From the NCBI GenBank assembly GCA_937910695.1, contig CALEMW010000220.1, positions 62,001-126,000 of the forward strand: 64,000 nucleotides of DNA, read 5' to 3'. Origin of the DNA: an uncultured bacterium (GTDB lineage Bacteria > Krumholzibacteriota > Krumholzibacteriia > LZORAL124-64-63). The position numbers and the translations under genes are program-made. Shown one piece after another: positions 1 to 10,626 of this stretch. Every line of letters starts with the position of its first letter. Within the stretch, counting starts at the first letter, position 1. The notes beneath the pieces were generated by a model. It saw only the letters and a program-made list of their open reading frames with translations, made no database searches and had not been told where the DNA came from.

Positions 1-1191
1 ACGCGATGCGTGCACGGCACCAGCCGCAACGACGCCCGCTGGCGCAAGTCACGTCCGGTTTCGACCCCCATTTTCCAGACATCGACCTTCGCCTTCGAGA
101 ACGCAGACCACGGTGCCGCCATCTTCGCCGGCGAAAACGACGGCTTCCTCTACACGCGCCTCGGCAATCCCACCCAGGAGGCACTCGAGGATCGCATGGC
201 CGCCATCGAAGGCGGCGAAGCCGGACTCGCTCTGGCCAGCGGCATGGCCGCGGCGACAACCGCTGTGCTGACCCTGTGCGAGAGCGGTGATCACATCGTC
301 TCCGGCGATACGCTGTACGGCGGCACCCACCAGCTCTTTACCCACACCTTGCCCCGCCTCGGCATCCGAGTCACCGAAGTGAAGGCCGACGATCCCGCCA
401 ATTTCGCCGCCGCCATCACCGAGAAGACGAAGCTCGTCTATCTCGAGTCCCCGGCCAATCCGACCCTCGTGCTCACCGACATCGCTGCGGTGGCCGCAGT
501 GGCCCACGAACACGGCATCCCGGTACTCGTGGACAACACGTTCTGCACGCCGTACCTGCAACGTCCCCTCGAACTCGGCGCCGACATCGTGCTGCACAGC
601 GCCACCAAGTACATCGGCGGTCACGGCGACGCCATCGCCGGCGTCCTGGTCGGCAGCGAAGAATTCATCACCCGCGCCCGCTTCGAAACCCTGCGGGATG
701 TGGGCGGCTGCATCTCGCCGTTCAACGCCTGGCTGCTGATCCGCGGCCTGAAGACCCTGCCGGTCCGCATGGACCGCCATTGCGCCAACGCTGCCCTCGT
801 CGCCGAGTGGCTCGAAACCCAGCCGATGGTCACGAAGGTCATCTACCCCGGACTGAAAAGCCATCCTCAGCACGAGCTGGCGAAGCGGCAGCAGAGCGGT
901 TTCGGCGGACTGGTGAGTTTCCATGTGGCCGGCAACGACGTGTTGACCCCGCGCGAGGCGGGAAAAGTCGTGATGGACAATGTGGAGCTCTGTACGCTGG
1001 CTGTCAGCTTGGGCGATGTCGACAGCCTGATCGAGCACCCCGGCACCATGACGCACTCCACCTACTCGGAGGAAGAATTGCTGAATGTGGGGATCGATCC
1101 GGCGATGATCCGTCTCTCGGTCGGTCTGGAGGATCCACAGGACATCATCGCCGATCTCGCACAGGCCCTGGGGCGGATCCAGACGACTTGA
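1..1191 (+). CDS. PLP-dependent trans-sulfuration enzyme (methionine gamma-lyase / cystathionine gamma-synthase family), 5' end probably cut by the window
   Basis: Motifs PVSTPIFQTSTFAF, TRLGNPT, SATKYIGGHGD (PLP lysine), VYLESPANPT, LSVGLEDPQDI. The frame stays open upstream (TRCVHGTSRND), so the true start is probably outside the window. Confidence 0.93.
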   Translation, partial: TRCVHGTSRNDARWRKSRPVSTPIFQTSTFAFENADHGAAIFAGENDGFLYTRLGNPTQEALEDRMAAIEGGEAGLALASGMAAATTAVLTLCESGDHIVSGDTLYGGTHQLFTHTLPRLGIRVTEVKADDPANFAAAITEKTKLVYLESPANPTLVLTDIAAVAAVAHEHGIPVLVDNTFCTPYLQRPLELGADIVLHSATKYIGGHGDAIAGVLVGSEEFITRARFETLRDVGGCISPFNAWLLIRGLKTLPVRMDRHCANAALVAEWLETQPMVTKVIYPGLKSHPQHELAKRQQSGFGGLVSFHVAGNDVLTPREAGKVVMDNVELCTLAVSLGDVDSLIEHPGTMTHSTYSEEELLNVGIDPAMIRLSVGLEDPQDIIADLAQALGRIQTT

Positions 1192-1230
1192 CGGTTGTCA
1201 TGTGGCTCCCGATCAGGTTTTAATACCGCT

Positions 1231-1710
1231 ATGGTCGAACGCTCCTCCGACGATGGAATCATCCATTTCTCAACGTTCAACAGACCATCGAAGGACCTCG
1301 ATGCCGAAACCTTCGTCGCCGGGCTGCTCAAGCTGGTGCCGAAGTCCATGTTCTTCCTGCTACCCGTCTTCGCGGCGGTGCTGGCGGTCATCTACTGGCG
1401 CTCCCACCGCAAGTTCATCGAACACCTGGTATTCTCCTTGCACTACCACGCCTTCCTTTTTCTACTGTTCGCCATTGCCCTTATCGTCGACCAGAACGCA
1501 TTCCACATCACGGTCTTCTTCGGCATGCAAGTGTACCTTTTCTTCGCCCTTCGCCGCATCTACACCCAGGGTTGGTGGAAGACAGGCCTCAAGTTCTTCC
1601 TGCTGACCGGCACCTACAACGCCATCCTCTTCACATTGCTTGTCATCGTCGCGGTGTCCACAGCTCAGCTCATGGAATTACGGGAGACCCACCCGATGCT
1701 GGTGCAATAG
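1231..1710 (+). CDS. DUF3667-like membrane protein, short form lacking an N-terminal zinc ribbon
   Basis: Several hydrophobic helices and the FIEHLVFSLHYHAFLFLLFA motif typical of DUF3667. ATG at 1231 chosen within ORF 1195..1710. Confidence 0.6.
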   Translation: MVERSSDDGIIHFSTFNRPSKDLDAETFVAGLLKLVPKSMFFLLPVFAAVLAVIYWRSHRKFIEHLVFSLHYHAFLFLLFAIALIVDQNAFHITVFFGMQVYLFFALRRIYTQGWWKTGLKFFLLTGTYNAILFTLLVIVAVSTAQLMELRETHPMLVQ

Positions 1711-1747
1711 ATCCTCAATTAGATCCGGATCTTGCCGCCATGAAAGA

Positions 1748-1776
1748 AGCCCCTCGAATCGATGATTCGAGGGGCT
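1748..1776. terminator. Perfect hairpin between convergent genes, likely bidirectional terminator
   Basis: agcccctcgaatc-gat-gattcgaggggct: 13-bp perfect stem, 3-nt loop. Confidence 0.75.
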
Positions 1777-1797
1777 ATAGGCTTATTTAGGCAGGAA

Positions 1798-3483
1798 TCA
1801 GTGGACGGTCGCCGTCTCCGCTTCAGACTCCGTATCAGCGGCGACACGTTCAGAAGCCCACTCGTCGGCCAGCTTGATCAGATCTGCCGTGGTGGAAACG
1901 CGACGGAAGAGATCAAGGGCTTCCTGGAGCTGCACGTCGTCCTCGATGGCGACCCGGTAGGCGGCTTCCTGACCGAACTTCAGCCTCATGAGCTCTCGGC
2001 GCAGGCCCTTGGCGATGTAGTCATGCTCTTCGGCCAGCAGTTCGGAAGTGAGTTCGAGCTCATAGACCTCGAGGTACTCCGGAAGTTTTTCGCGAGTTGC
2101 GAGGAAGTCGTGGAACTCGGCGATCAAGGCATCGTCGGGCACCAGGTCCCTGGGCACCTCGTGATGCGCGGCCCACTTCGTGGCGAATTGGAAGAGGCTG
2201 TAGTCGCGCTCGATGGCCACCTCGAAATCACCAAGGAACGGCTGCTCGATTTCGATGTCGGGGGTGATGCCGCCGCCACCGTAGATAATCCGACCGCCGT
2301 CGGTTTGGAACTGTTCCTTCGGCTCACTATCTAGTTCGACCTCGTCCGCCGGATCGGTGGGAGCCGTTTCGGTCAGATCGATGGAATCGTCACGGTGGCG
2401 GTCCTTGTGGATGGAGCGTCCCGACGGAGTGTAGTACTTGGCCGTGGTCAGCTTGAGAGCACGATCCTCGGTGAGCGGAAAGACAGTCTGCACGGAGCCC
2501 TTGCCGAAGCTGGTCTTCCCCACGACCAGACCGCGATCATGGTCCTGTACGGCGGCCGAAACGATCTCGCTGGCCGATGCCGAAGCACCGTTGATCATCA
2601 CGATCAGGGGCAGCGTTTCTGTTCCGGGCGCCCCGTGGTCCTCGGAATAATAGCTGCGGTTTTGATTCCGCAGACGGCCCTTGGTGTAGACGATGAGATC
2701 ACCCTGATCGAGGAACATCTCGCTCACGGCGCAGGCCGCATCGAGTAGCCCACCCGGATTCCAGCGCAGGTCGAGCAAAATGCCGCGGGCGCCGGCGGCC
2801 TTGAGGTCGTCGATGGCGATGCTCAACTCTTCGGCTGTGGTACGTGCGAAATTCTGGATCCGCACATAGCCGATGTCGTCGATCATGAAGGCATAGGGAA
2901 CGCTTTCGACCTTGATGATGTCACGCACGATCGTCAGCGGGATCGGTTTCTCGAAGCCCTCGCGTTCAATGGTGATATTCACAGCCGTACCCGGCTCGCC
3001 CCGAAGCAGCTTGACCGCTTCGTTGCTCGTGAAGTCGCGCGTCGTGTCGCCCTCGATCTCGATGATCTTGTCGCCTCCCTGGACACCCATGAGAAACGCC
3101 GGCGTACCTTCGATCGGCGAAACGACCGTCGGGTAATGATCCCGGATGTTGATCGTGATGCCCAGGCCGCCGAATTCGCCTTCGGTGGACATCATCAGGT
3201 CGTCGTAGTGAACCGGCGGCAAGTACTGGGAGTGCTCGTCCAGATACTCCATCATACCGGTAATACCGGATTCCAGGAGTTCGTAGGGATCCACATCATC
3301 CACGTAGTTGTAGTAGACCCGCTCGTAGACCGCGCCGAGGATCTTGATGCCCTCGAGGAACTGCTGCCGACTCGTTCCACCCTCCTGGGTGGCCAGAGCC
3401 TGACCGGCCAGCAAGGTGAGCAGGGCGACCAGAACAAGCAGAGGAATGGGACGGCGCAGGCTCAAGATGTTACGACACATCAT
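1798..3483 (-). CDS. S41 family C-terminal processing peptidase with PDZ domain
   Basis: Signal peptide, PDZ-like GLGITINIRD...GTPAFLMGVQGGDKIIEIEGD, catalytic region INGASASASEIVSAAVQDHDRGLVVGKTSFGKGSVQT. Confidence 0.95.
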   Translation of the reverse strand: MMCRNILSLRRPIPLLVLVALLTLLAGQALATQEGGTSRQQFLEGIKILGAVYERVYYNYVDDVDPYELLESGITGMMEYLDEHSQYLPPVHYDDLMMSTEGEFGGLGITINIRDHYPTVVSPIEGTPAFLMGVQGGDKIIEIEGDTTRDFTSNEAVKLLRGEPGTAVNITIEREGFEKPIPLTIVRDIIKVESVPYAFMIDDIGYVRIQNFARTTAEELSIAIDDLKAAGARGILLDLRWNPGGLLDAACAVSEMFLDQGDLIVYTKGRLRNQNRSYYSEDHGAPGTETLPLIVMINGASASASEIVSAAVQDHDRGLVVGKTSFGKGSVQTVFPLTEDRALKLTTAKYYTPSGRSIHKDRHRDDSIDLTETAPTDPADEVELDSEPKEQFQTDGGRIIYGGGGITPDIEIEQPFLGDFEVAIERDYSLFQFATKWAAHHEVPRDLVPDDALIAEFHDFLATREKLPEYLEVYELELTSELLAEEHDYIAKGLRRELMRLKFGQEAAYRVAIEDDVQLQEALDLFRRVSTTADLIKLADEWASERVAADTESEAETATVH

Positions 3484-3542
3484 GTTGACTCTTTCCTGGA
3501 CTGAGTGGGGATCACCATGGCCTCCTGCACACGGGTACTCCA

Positions 3543-4205
3543 TTATAGGCCGGTCAGCAAATCATGTTCCACGATACGCAAATTTTCGAGGGTCTGTTCC
3601 AACATGATGTCAGGAGTTGTGGAAGCATCGATGAGTCGAAAGCGACGCACGTTCGATTCGGCCATTCCACGATAAGCGTCGTATACCCTTTCGTGAAAGG
3701 CTGCATCCTCTAGTTCGAGGCGATCACGATCACGATCCCCCATACGCGCCCGGCCAAGAGCCGGCGGCAACAGACAGAGGAAGGTCAGGTCGGGCACCGC
3801 ATCGCCGACTGCGAATTGATTGAGTTCGTCGACAACCTCGGCCCCCAATTCGCGTCCGCCGCCCTGGTAGGCAACCGATGCATCGGCATAGCGGTCGCAG
3901 ATCACGATCCGACCCTCATCGAGAGCGGGCAGAATGATCTGCCGGACCAGCTGGGCGCGGCTCGCCACCATCAACAGCAATTCCGTTTCACGGGTCTGTT
4001 CGGGCAGGTCGGGATCCAACAGAACATCACGGATCCGTTCACCGACACGAGTCCCGCCAGGTTCCCGAGTGACGAGCGGAGCCGGACCGCAGGCCGTGAG
4101 GCGCTCCGCCAGGGAAGATATCAAAGTGGACTTGCCGCTCCCCTCGGGGCCCTCGAAGGTGATCAGCAGGCCGGGCCGGCCGTGGACGGAGCTGAGTTCA
4201 GGCAC
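3543..4205 (-). CDS. tmk: Thymidylate kinase
   Basis: LLITFEGPEGSGKSTLISSLAERL (P-loop), TREPGGTRVGERIRDVLLD, DRYADASVAYQGGGRELG. Start placed at a GTG near 4205. Confidence 0.93.
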   Translation of the reverse strand: MPELSSVHGRPGLLITFEGPEGSGKSTLISSLAERLTACGPAPLVTREPGGTRVGERIRDVLLDPDLPEQTRETELLLMVASRAQLVRQIILPALDEGRIVICDRYADASVAYQGGGRELGAEVVDELNQFAVGDAVPDLTFLCLLPPALGRARMGDRDRDRLELEDAAFHERVYDAYRGMAESNVRRFRLIDASTTPDIMLEQTLENLRIVEHDLLTGL

Positions 4206-4797
4206 CTTCGTTTTCTCCCAGATCGCGACACACGCTCCAAATCCGTTGCACTGTCGTCGCCCAGGTGGCGACCACGAGGACAGCAACGACCAGCGACAGG
4301 ATTCCCCCACCGAGAAGCATGCCCCCGATCACAAGGACCATCCGCTCGGGACGCTGCAACCAACCCCCGTAGCAGGTTGTGCCCAATCCTTCAGCCCGGG
4401 CGCGGGCGTAACTGGTCGTCAGCGAGCCGGCCAGGGCTAGCAAGCAGAACAGTGCCGTCCTGTCGTTGAAGGCCTGCATGTAGTACCAGGCCAGTCCGGC
4501 GAACAGGGCAGATTCAGCCAAACGGTCGAAATTGGAGTCGAGAAAGGCACCCTGCTTGGATTCTCGACCCTGAAGACGGGCCAGATCGCCATCGAGCATG
4601 TCGAAGGCCGATCCGATCAGCAGTACGATCGCACCCAGGAAAAGACGCCCGTCGGAGGCGATCCAGGCGGCGGCGAAGCTGATGAGCAGTCCGATGATCG
4701 ACACCATGTTCGGTGAGAGACCCAGGCGATCGAGGGCCAGGACCAGGGGGCGCACCCAGGCGCGTGCCTGTTTTTTCATTTCGTTGCGATCCATCAC
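4198..4797 (-). CDS. CDP-alcohol phosphatidyltransferase family protein
   Basis: Motif DMLDGDLARLQGRESKQGAFLDSNFDR (DGx2ARx8Gx3Dx3D) plus multiple TM segments. Confidence 0.92.
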   Translation of the reverse strand: MMDRNEMKKQARAWVRPLVLALDRLGLSPNMVSIIGLLISFAAAWIASDGRLFLGAIVLLIGSAFDMLDGDLARLQGRESKQGAFLDSNFDRLAESALFAGLAWYYMQAFNDRTALFCLLALAGSLTTSYARARAEGLGTTCYGGWLQRPERMVLVIGGMLLGGGILSLVVAVLVVATWATTVQRIWSVCRDLGENEGA

Positions 4798-5525
4798 TCG
4801 CTCCTTCCGGCGGGAGTTCCCCGCAGCAACAGGACGAGCTCACCCTTGAGCCGGGGTCCGTCCATCAGTTCGAGTAGTTCGGCGGCTGTGCCGCGCAGGA
4901 CTTCCTCATGCAGTTTCGTCAATTCGCGAGCTATGGCCAACTCCCTATCCGGCGCCAGTTCCTGCAGAGCCACGAGGGTCTTGCGGATACGATGCACCGA
5001 CTCGAGCAAGACGACGGTACCGCGTTCAGCCAATGCTTCCGATAGAAATGTACGCAGCCGCCCCGATTTCCGCGGAGTGTAGCCGCAGAACAGGAACCGG
5101 TCGGTCGGAAGACCCGACAGCACCAACCCGGTCAACACGCTCGAAGGACCCGGCACCACCGTGTAGGCCAGATCTGCTTCCCGCAAAGCCCGAACCAGAA
5201 CGAAGCCGGGGTCCGCCACGGCGGGCATCCCGGCATCGCTGACCAGAGCCACTCGCCCACCAGCCTGCAACCGTTCGATCACCCGGGGCGTCTGGCGCTC
5301 CTTGTTGTGGTCGTGATAGGGTTGGAGATGCGTGGTCAGGCCATAGCGGCTAAACAATCTTCGAGTATGTCGCGTGTCTTCGGCGAGGACAAGATCGACG
5401 CCGTCAAGCACGGCCAGTGCCCTCAGGGAGATATCGGCCAGGTTGCCGATGGGAGTGGCCACCAGCCAGCACAGTCCCGCCGGGAGATCCACAACGGGCA
5501 GTTCGATGGTGGACAATCCGCTCAT
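4794..5525 (-). CDS. rsmI: 16S rRNA (cytidine1402-2'-O)-methyltransferase
   Basis: LCWLVATPIGNLADISLRALAVL, LAEDTRHTRRLFSRYG, ALVSDAGMPAVADPGFVLVRAL, PGPSSVLTGLVLSGLPTDRFLFCGY. Confidence 0.95.
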   Translation of the reverse strand: MSGLSTIELPVVDLPAGLCWLVATPIGNLADISLRALAVLDGVDLVLAEDTRHTRRLFSRYGLTTHLQPYHDHNKERQTPRVIERLQAGGRVALVSDAGMPAVADPGFVLVRALREADLAYTVVPGPSSVLTGLVLSGLPTDRFLFCGYTPRKSGRLRTFLSEALAERGTVVLLESVHRIRKTLVALQELAPDRELAIARELTKLHEEVLRGTAAELLELMDGPRLKGELVLLLRGTPAGRSE

Positions 5526-5526
5526 C

Positions 5527-6360
5527 TCAGACCCGTTTCCGCAGGGCGTCGAGGTTCGGCAGCGGCCTCTCGGCGACCACGGCGTAGGGCACCGGCAACC
5601 ACTTGAAGGCCTGGGCCAGAACACGCCGACGCACCTCGCTCACAAGGTTCTTGTCGTAGCCGAGGCTCACGAGCTGCTGGTCGCCGAGATCATCGTCGAT
5701 CATATGGTGAAGAAGACGGTCGGCTTCGGCGTAGGTGAAGCCCAGCTCTCCTTCGTCGGTCTGATCTTCCCAGAGGTCGGCACTCGGGGCCTTGGTCAGT
5801 ACGATTTCAGGGAGTTCGAGGTGCCGAGCCAGCAGCCTGACTTCAGCCTTGTAAAGGTCGCCCAGCGGGTTGAGGGCGAAAGCCGCGTCGCCGTGCAGGG
5901 TCGCGTAGCCCAGCAGGGTTTCGGTGCGGTTGCCCGTGCCCAGCACCAGTCTGCCGTCGCGGGCGGAGAGATCGTAGAGCATGATCATGCGACAGCGGGC
6001 CATCACGTTGCCGCGGCGCAGCAGGGCGTCTTCCGGAATTCCGGCCAGAAAGGAGTCGGCCATGTCGGTGATCTCGTGATATTCGCTCTCGATCCCGAGG
6101 TGTTCGGCCACGGCCTTGGCATCGGACAACGAGTCGGGATGACTGGTGCGGTAGGGCATGAAGACACCCAGAACACTCTCAGCGCCCAAGGCCCGCACAG
6201 CCAGGGCAGCCGCAACTGCGGAATCGATGCCGCCGCTCAGACCGATCACGACACCTGCAGCGCCGGCGGCGGCCAGGGTTTCACGGATGAATCCACAACA
6301 GATCTCCGTCGTCATCTCGGGCTCGACGATCCAGTCAGGATCGGATGTCTTTGGGACCAT
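5527..6360 (-). CDS. nadE: NAD+ synthetase
   Basis: GVVIGLSGGIDSAVAAALAVRALG (PP-loop), LGTGNRTETLLGYATLHGD, NPLGDLYKAEVR, APSADLWEDQTDEGELG. ATG at 6360; the upstream part of the 529-aa ORF is a shadow of trkH. Confidence 0.95.
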   Translation of the reverse strand: MVPKTSDPDWIVEPEMTTEICCGFIRETLAAAGAAGVVIGLSGGIDSAVAAALAVRALGAESVLGVFMPYRTSHPDSLSDAKAVAEHLGIESEYHEITDMADSFLAGIPEDALLRRGNVMARCRMIMLYDLSARDGRLVLGTGNRTETLLGYATLHGDAAFALNPLGDLYKAEVRLLARHLELPEIVLTKAPSADLWEDQTDEGELGFTYAEADRLLHHMIDDDLGDQQLVSLGYDKNLVSEVRRRVLAQAFKWLPVPYAVVAERPLPNLDALRKRV

Positions 6361-6374
6361 TCCTTGGTTCTCCT

Positions 6375-7835
6375 CTATACTCTGCGCCAGGTGGACGGCA
6401 TCAACAGCACAAGCACGGTATACAGCTCCAGGCGACCGATGAGCATCATCAGCACCAGAAGCCACTTTTCGGCACCGCTCATGAAGGCGAAGTTGCAGGT
6501 CGGTCCTACGTCGCCGAGGCCGGGGCCGATGTTGCCCAGGGTCGCCGCAGTGGCGCCCACCGCCGTTACGATATCCCTTCCGGCCAAGGTGAGCAACAGC
6601 GTGCCGGCGACGAACACGGTCATGAAGAGCAGGAAGAACCCCAGCACGTTCGTGGACAGGGCGGGGGTGACGGCGCGCTCGTTGAACCACAGCGTGATCA
6701 CCGCACGGGGATGGACGAGCTTCTTCATCTCCGCCAAGGCGTGTTTCATGAGCAACAGGATACGCATCATCTTGATGCCGCCGCCGGTCGATCCTGCGCA
6801 ACCCCCGATGGCCATCAGCAGGAGCAACACCGTGTGGGTGAACGGAGGCCACAGGGCATAGTCGGCTGATCCATAGCCGGTGGTTGTGCCTATCGAGACG
6901 ACCTGGAACACGGCGGCCCGGATGTTGGCTTCGTAGCCTTGGATGAGACCGGAACGCAACAGGACGCCGAAGACGAGCAGCGAAGCGCCCAAGGTCACGA
7001 AGGTGTAGAAGCGGAATTCGTCGTCTTTCCAGTAGATCCGGAAACGTCCCGTCAGAGCGACGTAGTGAAGCGAGAAGTTCACGCCCGCCAGGAACATGAA
7101 CACGACGATGATCCATTCCACAGCCGGCGAGGCGAACCCGCCGACGCTGGAGTCGAGGGTCGAAAACCCTCCGGTGGCCATGGTCGTGAAAGCATGGCAG
7201 ACGGCGTTGAAGACCGACATGCCGCCGACGAGCCAGAGCAACAGGACTTCAAGACCCGTGATCAGTACGTAGACGCCCCACAACAGACGCGCCGTAGCGC
7301 TGATCCGGCTCGAAAGGCGATCCGGAGACGGACCGGGCGACTCGGCTCGGAACAGCTGCATGCCGCCCACACCGAGCAGGGGCAGAATCGCCAGGGCCAA
7401 CACGACGATTCCCATGCCCCCGAGCCACTGGATCAACGACCGCCAGAAAAGCACTGCATGGTGCGATGCACCGACACCCTCGATGTCGGTCATGATGGTC
7501 GACCCTGTGGTGGTGAAACCCGAGATCGATTCGAAGATTGCGTCGGTGAAGTTCGGAATGCTCCCGGTCCCCACGAAGGGCACCGCACCGAGAACGCCCA
7601 CGGCGATCCAACCCAGCGAGACGATGGCGAAACCCTCGCGGTGTCGTAGTTCCGGATTGCGACGGCCCAGCCACATGAGGCCGGCGCCTGCGACAGCACC
7701 ACCGAGGGCGGCGAGGACGAAGACGTTCCAGTCACCCTCGCCGTAGTACAGATCGACGGCGGCGGGTAGGAGCAGCGCTCCCGCCGTCACCAGCAGGAGA
7801 AAGCCCAGCACACGTCCGATGCCACGGAGATTCAT
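6375..7835 (-). CDS. trkH: TrkH/KtrB family potassium uptake protein
   Basis: Polytopic membrane protein; FESISGFTTTGSTIM, FHAFTTMATGGFST-type and GGCAGSTGGGIKMMR filter-region motifs. Adjacent to trkA. Confidence 0.94.
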   Translation of the reverse strand: MNLRGIGRVLGFLLLVTAGALLLPAAVDLYYGEGDWNVFVLAALGGAVAGAGLMWLGRRNPELRHREGFAIVSLGWIAVGVLGAVPFVGTGSIPNFTDAIFESISGFTTTGSTIMTDIEGVGASHHAVLFWRSLIQWLGGMGIVVLALAILPLLGVGGMQLFRAESPGPSPDRLSSRISATARLLWGVYVLITGLEVLLLWLVGGMSVFNAVCHAFTTMATGGFSTLDSSVGGFASPAVEWIIVVFMFLAGVNFSLHYVALTGRFRIYWKDDEFRFYTFVTLGASLLVFGVLLRSGLIQGYEANIRAAVFQVVSIGTTTGYGSADYALWPPFTHTVLLLLMAIGGCAGSTGGGIKMMRILLLMKHALAEMKKLVHPRAVITLWFNERAVTPALSTNVLGFFLLFMTVFVAGTLLLTLAGRDIVTAVGATAATLGNIGPGLGDVGPTCNFAFMSGAEKWLLVLMMLIGRLELYTVLVLLMPSTWRRV

Positions 7836-7836
7836 C

Positions 7837-9180
7837 TCATCGTCCCTGGGAGAAAAACGATTCCACGGCGGCAGCGCCTGCCGGCAGGGCGAAGACGACC
7901 ACCTCGTCGCCGACCTGCAGAATCGTATCGCCCCGGGGCGTGACGACCTGGCCGCGCTTGAGCACAGCGCCGATCACCGCATCGCGGGGGAAGTTGATTT
8001 TGGCGAGGGGCTTGTTCAGACACTTGTTCCGCTTGTCGAGACGAAACTGGAGGATCTCCGAGCCGCTGAAGCCCAGGCTGTGGGTGCTCACAACTCCGCC
8101 CCGCTTGACGAAGCGGGCGATGGCGTCGGCGGTGGAGAGGCGCGGAGAGACGGCGGCGTCGACCCCGAGCTGGGACAGCAGGGGCACGTAGTCGGGACGG
8201 TCCACCTGACAGACCGTCTTGCCCACGCCGTGATGGTGGGCCAGCAGACAGGCCATCATGTTGGCTTCCTCGTTGCGGTCCACGGCCACGAAGCCGTCCA
8301 TCGAAGCCACGCCTTCACTCACCAGCAGATCCACGTCGGTGCCGTCGCCGTGGAGTACCAGCACGTGATGAAGCGTTTCGGAGGCTCGGCGGCAGCGCTG
8401 CTCATCATCATCGATGAGTTTCACGTTCACGCCCAGAGCGGTCAGGTCGCGAGCCAGTTCGAGTCCGGTTGTCCCGGCACCGACGATCATCACGTTCTTC
8501 AGTCGGTCGGTCGGCGCGTGGACGTAGGACAACGCCCGATCGACGGCGCCGCGGGCGCCAGCGATATAGACCTGATCTCCTTGCTGGATGACGGTGTCGC
8601 CCCGGGGAATCAGTGTCTCGCCGTTGCGCACGACTGTAATCACCAGGGCCCAGCGGGAGCCGAGGGCCTTTTCCACCTGCTGCAGGGTCTTGCCGACGAC
8701 GAAGGCTGAGTCGTCCACCTTCGCCCCGACGACGCGTACGCGACCGCCGGCGAAATCGTGGACATCGGTGGCAGCGCTTTCCCAGAGGATCTTGCGCATG
8801 GCGCGCACGGCTTCGATGTCGGGGTTGATGGCCAGGTCGATACCGTCGAAGACGAGTTGGTCTCCCCGGTAGTATTCGGGTGAGCGCACACGGGCCACCT
8901 TGACTCTGGCGCCGAGCCGGTGAGCAGTGAGGCTGGAGATGATGTTGGTCTCGTCGGAATCGGTGACTGCGGCGAAGAGGTCGGTGTTGTCCATGCCGAC
9001 ATCTTCGAGAAACCCGGGGTTCACGCCGTTGCCCTCGACGACGCGGCAGTCCAGGTGTTCCTGGGCCTTGACCGCACGATCGTGGTCGAGTTCGATGACC
9101 ACGACGTTGCTCTCGCGGAGACTCACACGACGGGCGAGATCGTCACCCACGGCGCCGGCCCCGACGATCACGATCTTCAT
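7837..9180 (-). CDS. trkA: Trk system potassium uptake regulator (two TrkA-N/TrkA-C units)
   Basis: [32 protein letters not shown] and [28 protein letters not shown] Rossmann motifs. Confidence 0.95.
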   Translation of the reverse strand: MKIVIVGAGAVGDDLARRVSLRESNVVVIELDHDRAVKAQEHLDCRVVEGNGVNPGFLEDVGMDNTDLFAAVTDSDETNIISSLTAHRLGARVKVARVRSPEYYRGDQLVFDGIDLAINPDIEAVRAMRKILWESAATDVHDFAGGRVRVVGAKVDDSAFVVGKTLQQVEKALGSRWALVITVVRNGETLIPRGDTVIQQGDQVYIAGARGAVDRALSYVHAPTDRLKNVMIVGAGTTGLELARDLTALGVNVKLIDDDEQRCRRASETLHHVLVLHGDGTDVDLLVSEGVASMDGFVAVDRNEEANMMACLLAHHHGVGKTVCQVDRPDYVPLLSQLGVDAAVSPRLSTADAIARFVKRGGVVSTHSLGFSGSEILQFRLDKRNKCLNKPLAKINFPRDAVIGAVLKRGQVVTPRGDTILQVGDEVVVFALPAGAAAVESFFSQGR

Positions 9181-10199
9181 GCAGGCTCCTCCACATAGGC
9201 GTTCAGGGCCGTCAACGCGGTTTCGACCTGTTCATCGTCGATCATCAGATGCGTCACCAGACGAACCCGACCCTTGCCGAAGGCTACGGCCAACAAACCC
9301 CGAACTGCGAGGAAAGCGAGCAGCCGCTCCTCATGGGCCGTCCTGTAAATCACGATGTTCGTTTCGACCTCATGATCCAAGGATATGAAAGGATTGTCCA
9401 GACCTTCCGCCAGACGGCGGGCGCGGCGGTGATCGTCGGCCAGACGCGGAAGATTGTGGTCGAGGGCGTAGAGGCAGGCCGCCGCGAGGATGCCTGCCTG
9501 ACGCATTCCTCCCCCGTAGAGCTTGCGGACACGTCGTCCTGCACGGATCAACGCAGCCTCACCGGCCAAACACGACCCTACCGGCGCGCCCAGGCCCTTC
9601 GAGAAGCAAACGCTCACCGTATCGACGGGCCTGACCAAGTCGGCCAAAGTGCGTCCGCTCGCCACATGGGCGTTCCAGAGACGTGCACCGTCGAGATGGA
9701 CATTCAGTCCCTGGGAGTGAGCTTCGTATCCCACCTTCTCGACAAGCGTCTGGGGCAGTACACAGCCTCCAGCCCTGTTGTGTGTGTTCTCGAGACAGAT
9801 CAGCGACGGACGCGAAAAATGATCATCGTCGGGATGGATGGCCGGAGCGATCAGCTCCCAGCTCAAAGCCCCGCGATCGCCGGAGAGGCAAGTCAACTGA
9901 AGTCCAGAAAGCGCAGCCGGGCCTCCCTGCTCGTAATTGTAGACATGGCATCCCGACTCGCAGATCACCTGGTCGCCGGGCCTCGTCTGGATCCGCAGGG
10001 CGATCTGGTTGGCCATAGTGCCGCTCGGTACGAACAGCGCAGCCTCCTTGCCGAGCAGCTCCGCCACACGGTCCTGCAGGTGCAGCACCGTGGGATCGTC
10101 TCCGAAGACGTCATCCCCCACGACGGCGTCGGCGATGGCCTGCCTCATGCCGGAATCCGGCTGCGTTACGGTATCGCTGCGAAAATCGATGGGCTTCAT
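9177..10199 (-). CDS. ltaE: Threonine aldolase family protein
   Basis: [70 protein letters not shown]. Confidence 0.94.
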   Translation of the reverse strand: MKPIDFRSDTVTQPDSGMRQAIADAVVGDDVFGDDPTVLHLQDRVAELLGKEAALFVPSGTMANQIALRIQTRPGDQVICESGCHVYNYEQGGPAALSGLQLTCLSGDRGALSWELIAPAIHPDDDHFSRPSLICLENTHNRAGGCVLPQTLVEKVGYEAHSQGLNVHLDGARLWNAHVASGRTLADLVRPVDTVSVCFSKGLGAPVGSCLAGEAALIRAGRRVRKLYGGGMRQAGILAAACLYALDHNLPRLADDHRRARRLAEGLDNPFISLDHEVETNIVIYRTAHEERLLAFLAVRGLLAVAFGKGRVRLVTHLMIDDEQVETALTALNAYVEEPA

Positions 10200-10278
10200 T
10201 CAAGACCTCCAGGCGCAGAGCGATCCAGTCTGACGACAGCTCAAGGCACTAGGAATAAGGGATTGGAGGCGAAAGAAG

Positions 10279-10307
10279 GCTTCCCCGGCTTTGAGCCGGG
10301 AAAGCCG
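10279..10307 (-). terminator. Predicted rho-independent terminator of the HU gene
   Basis: ggcttccccggct-ttg-agccgggaaagcc (13 bp with one mismatch), followed in the minus direction by TTCTTT. Confidence 0.6.
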
Positions 10308-10338
10308 TCTGGTCGAGCAGGATGGGGCGGGAGCCCGA

Positions 10339-10626
10339 TCACATGATGTGGTTGGTCGCCACGCGGTCCTTCAACATCTTCGAGACCTTGAAGACGGGGA
10401 CACGACGTGCAGGTACGGGAACCGCATCCCCAGTACGGGGATTCCTGGCCATCCGCTCCTTGCGTTCCTTCACCTTGAACGTGCCGAAACCCCGGATTTC
10501 CAGGTGATGACCGTCGACAAGCAGTTTGCTGATCTCTTCAAGGAAGAGGTCGACAGTCTCGCCCACTTCCTTCTTCGTCAGGCCTGTCTTCTGAGCGATA
10601 TCCTCTACGATATCAGCCTTGGTCAT
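10339..10626 (-). CDS. HU/IHF family DNA-binding protein
   Basis: MTKADIVEDIAQKTGLTKKEVGETVDLFLEEI...IRGFGTFKVKERKERMARNPRTGDAVPVPARRVPVFK. Confidence 0.96.
   Translation of the reverse strand: MTKADIVEDIAQKTGLTKKEVGETVDLFLEEISKLLVDGHHLEIRGFGTFKVKERKERMARNPRTGDAVPVPARRVPVFKVSKMLKDRVATNHIM

Noticed and set aside
5374-6861. 495-aa plus-strand ORF
   Set aside because: Antisense to nadE, rsmI and trkH; no protein-family signal.
6361-7116. N-terminal extension of the nadE ORF
   Set aside because: Lies out of frame within trkH; NadE homology begins at the ATG at 6360.
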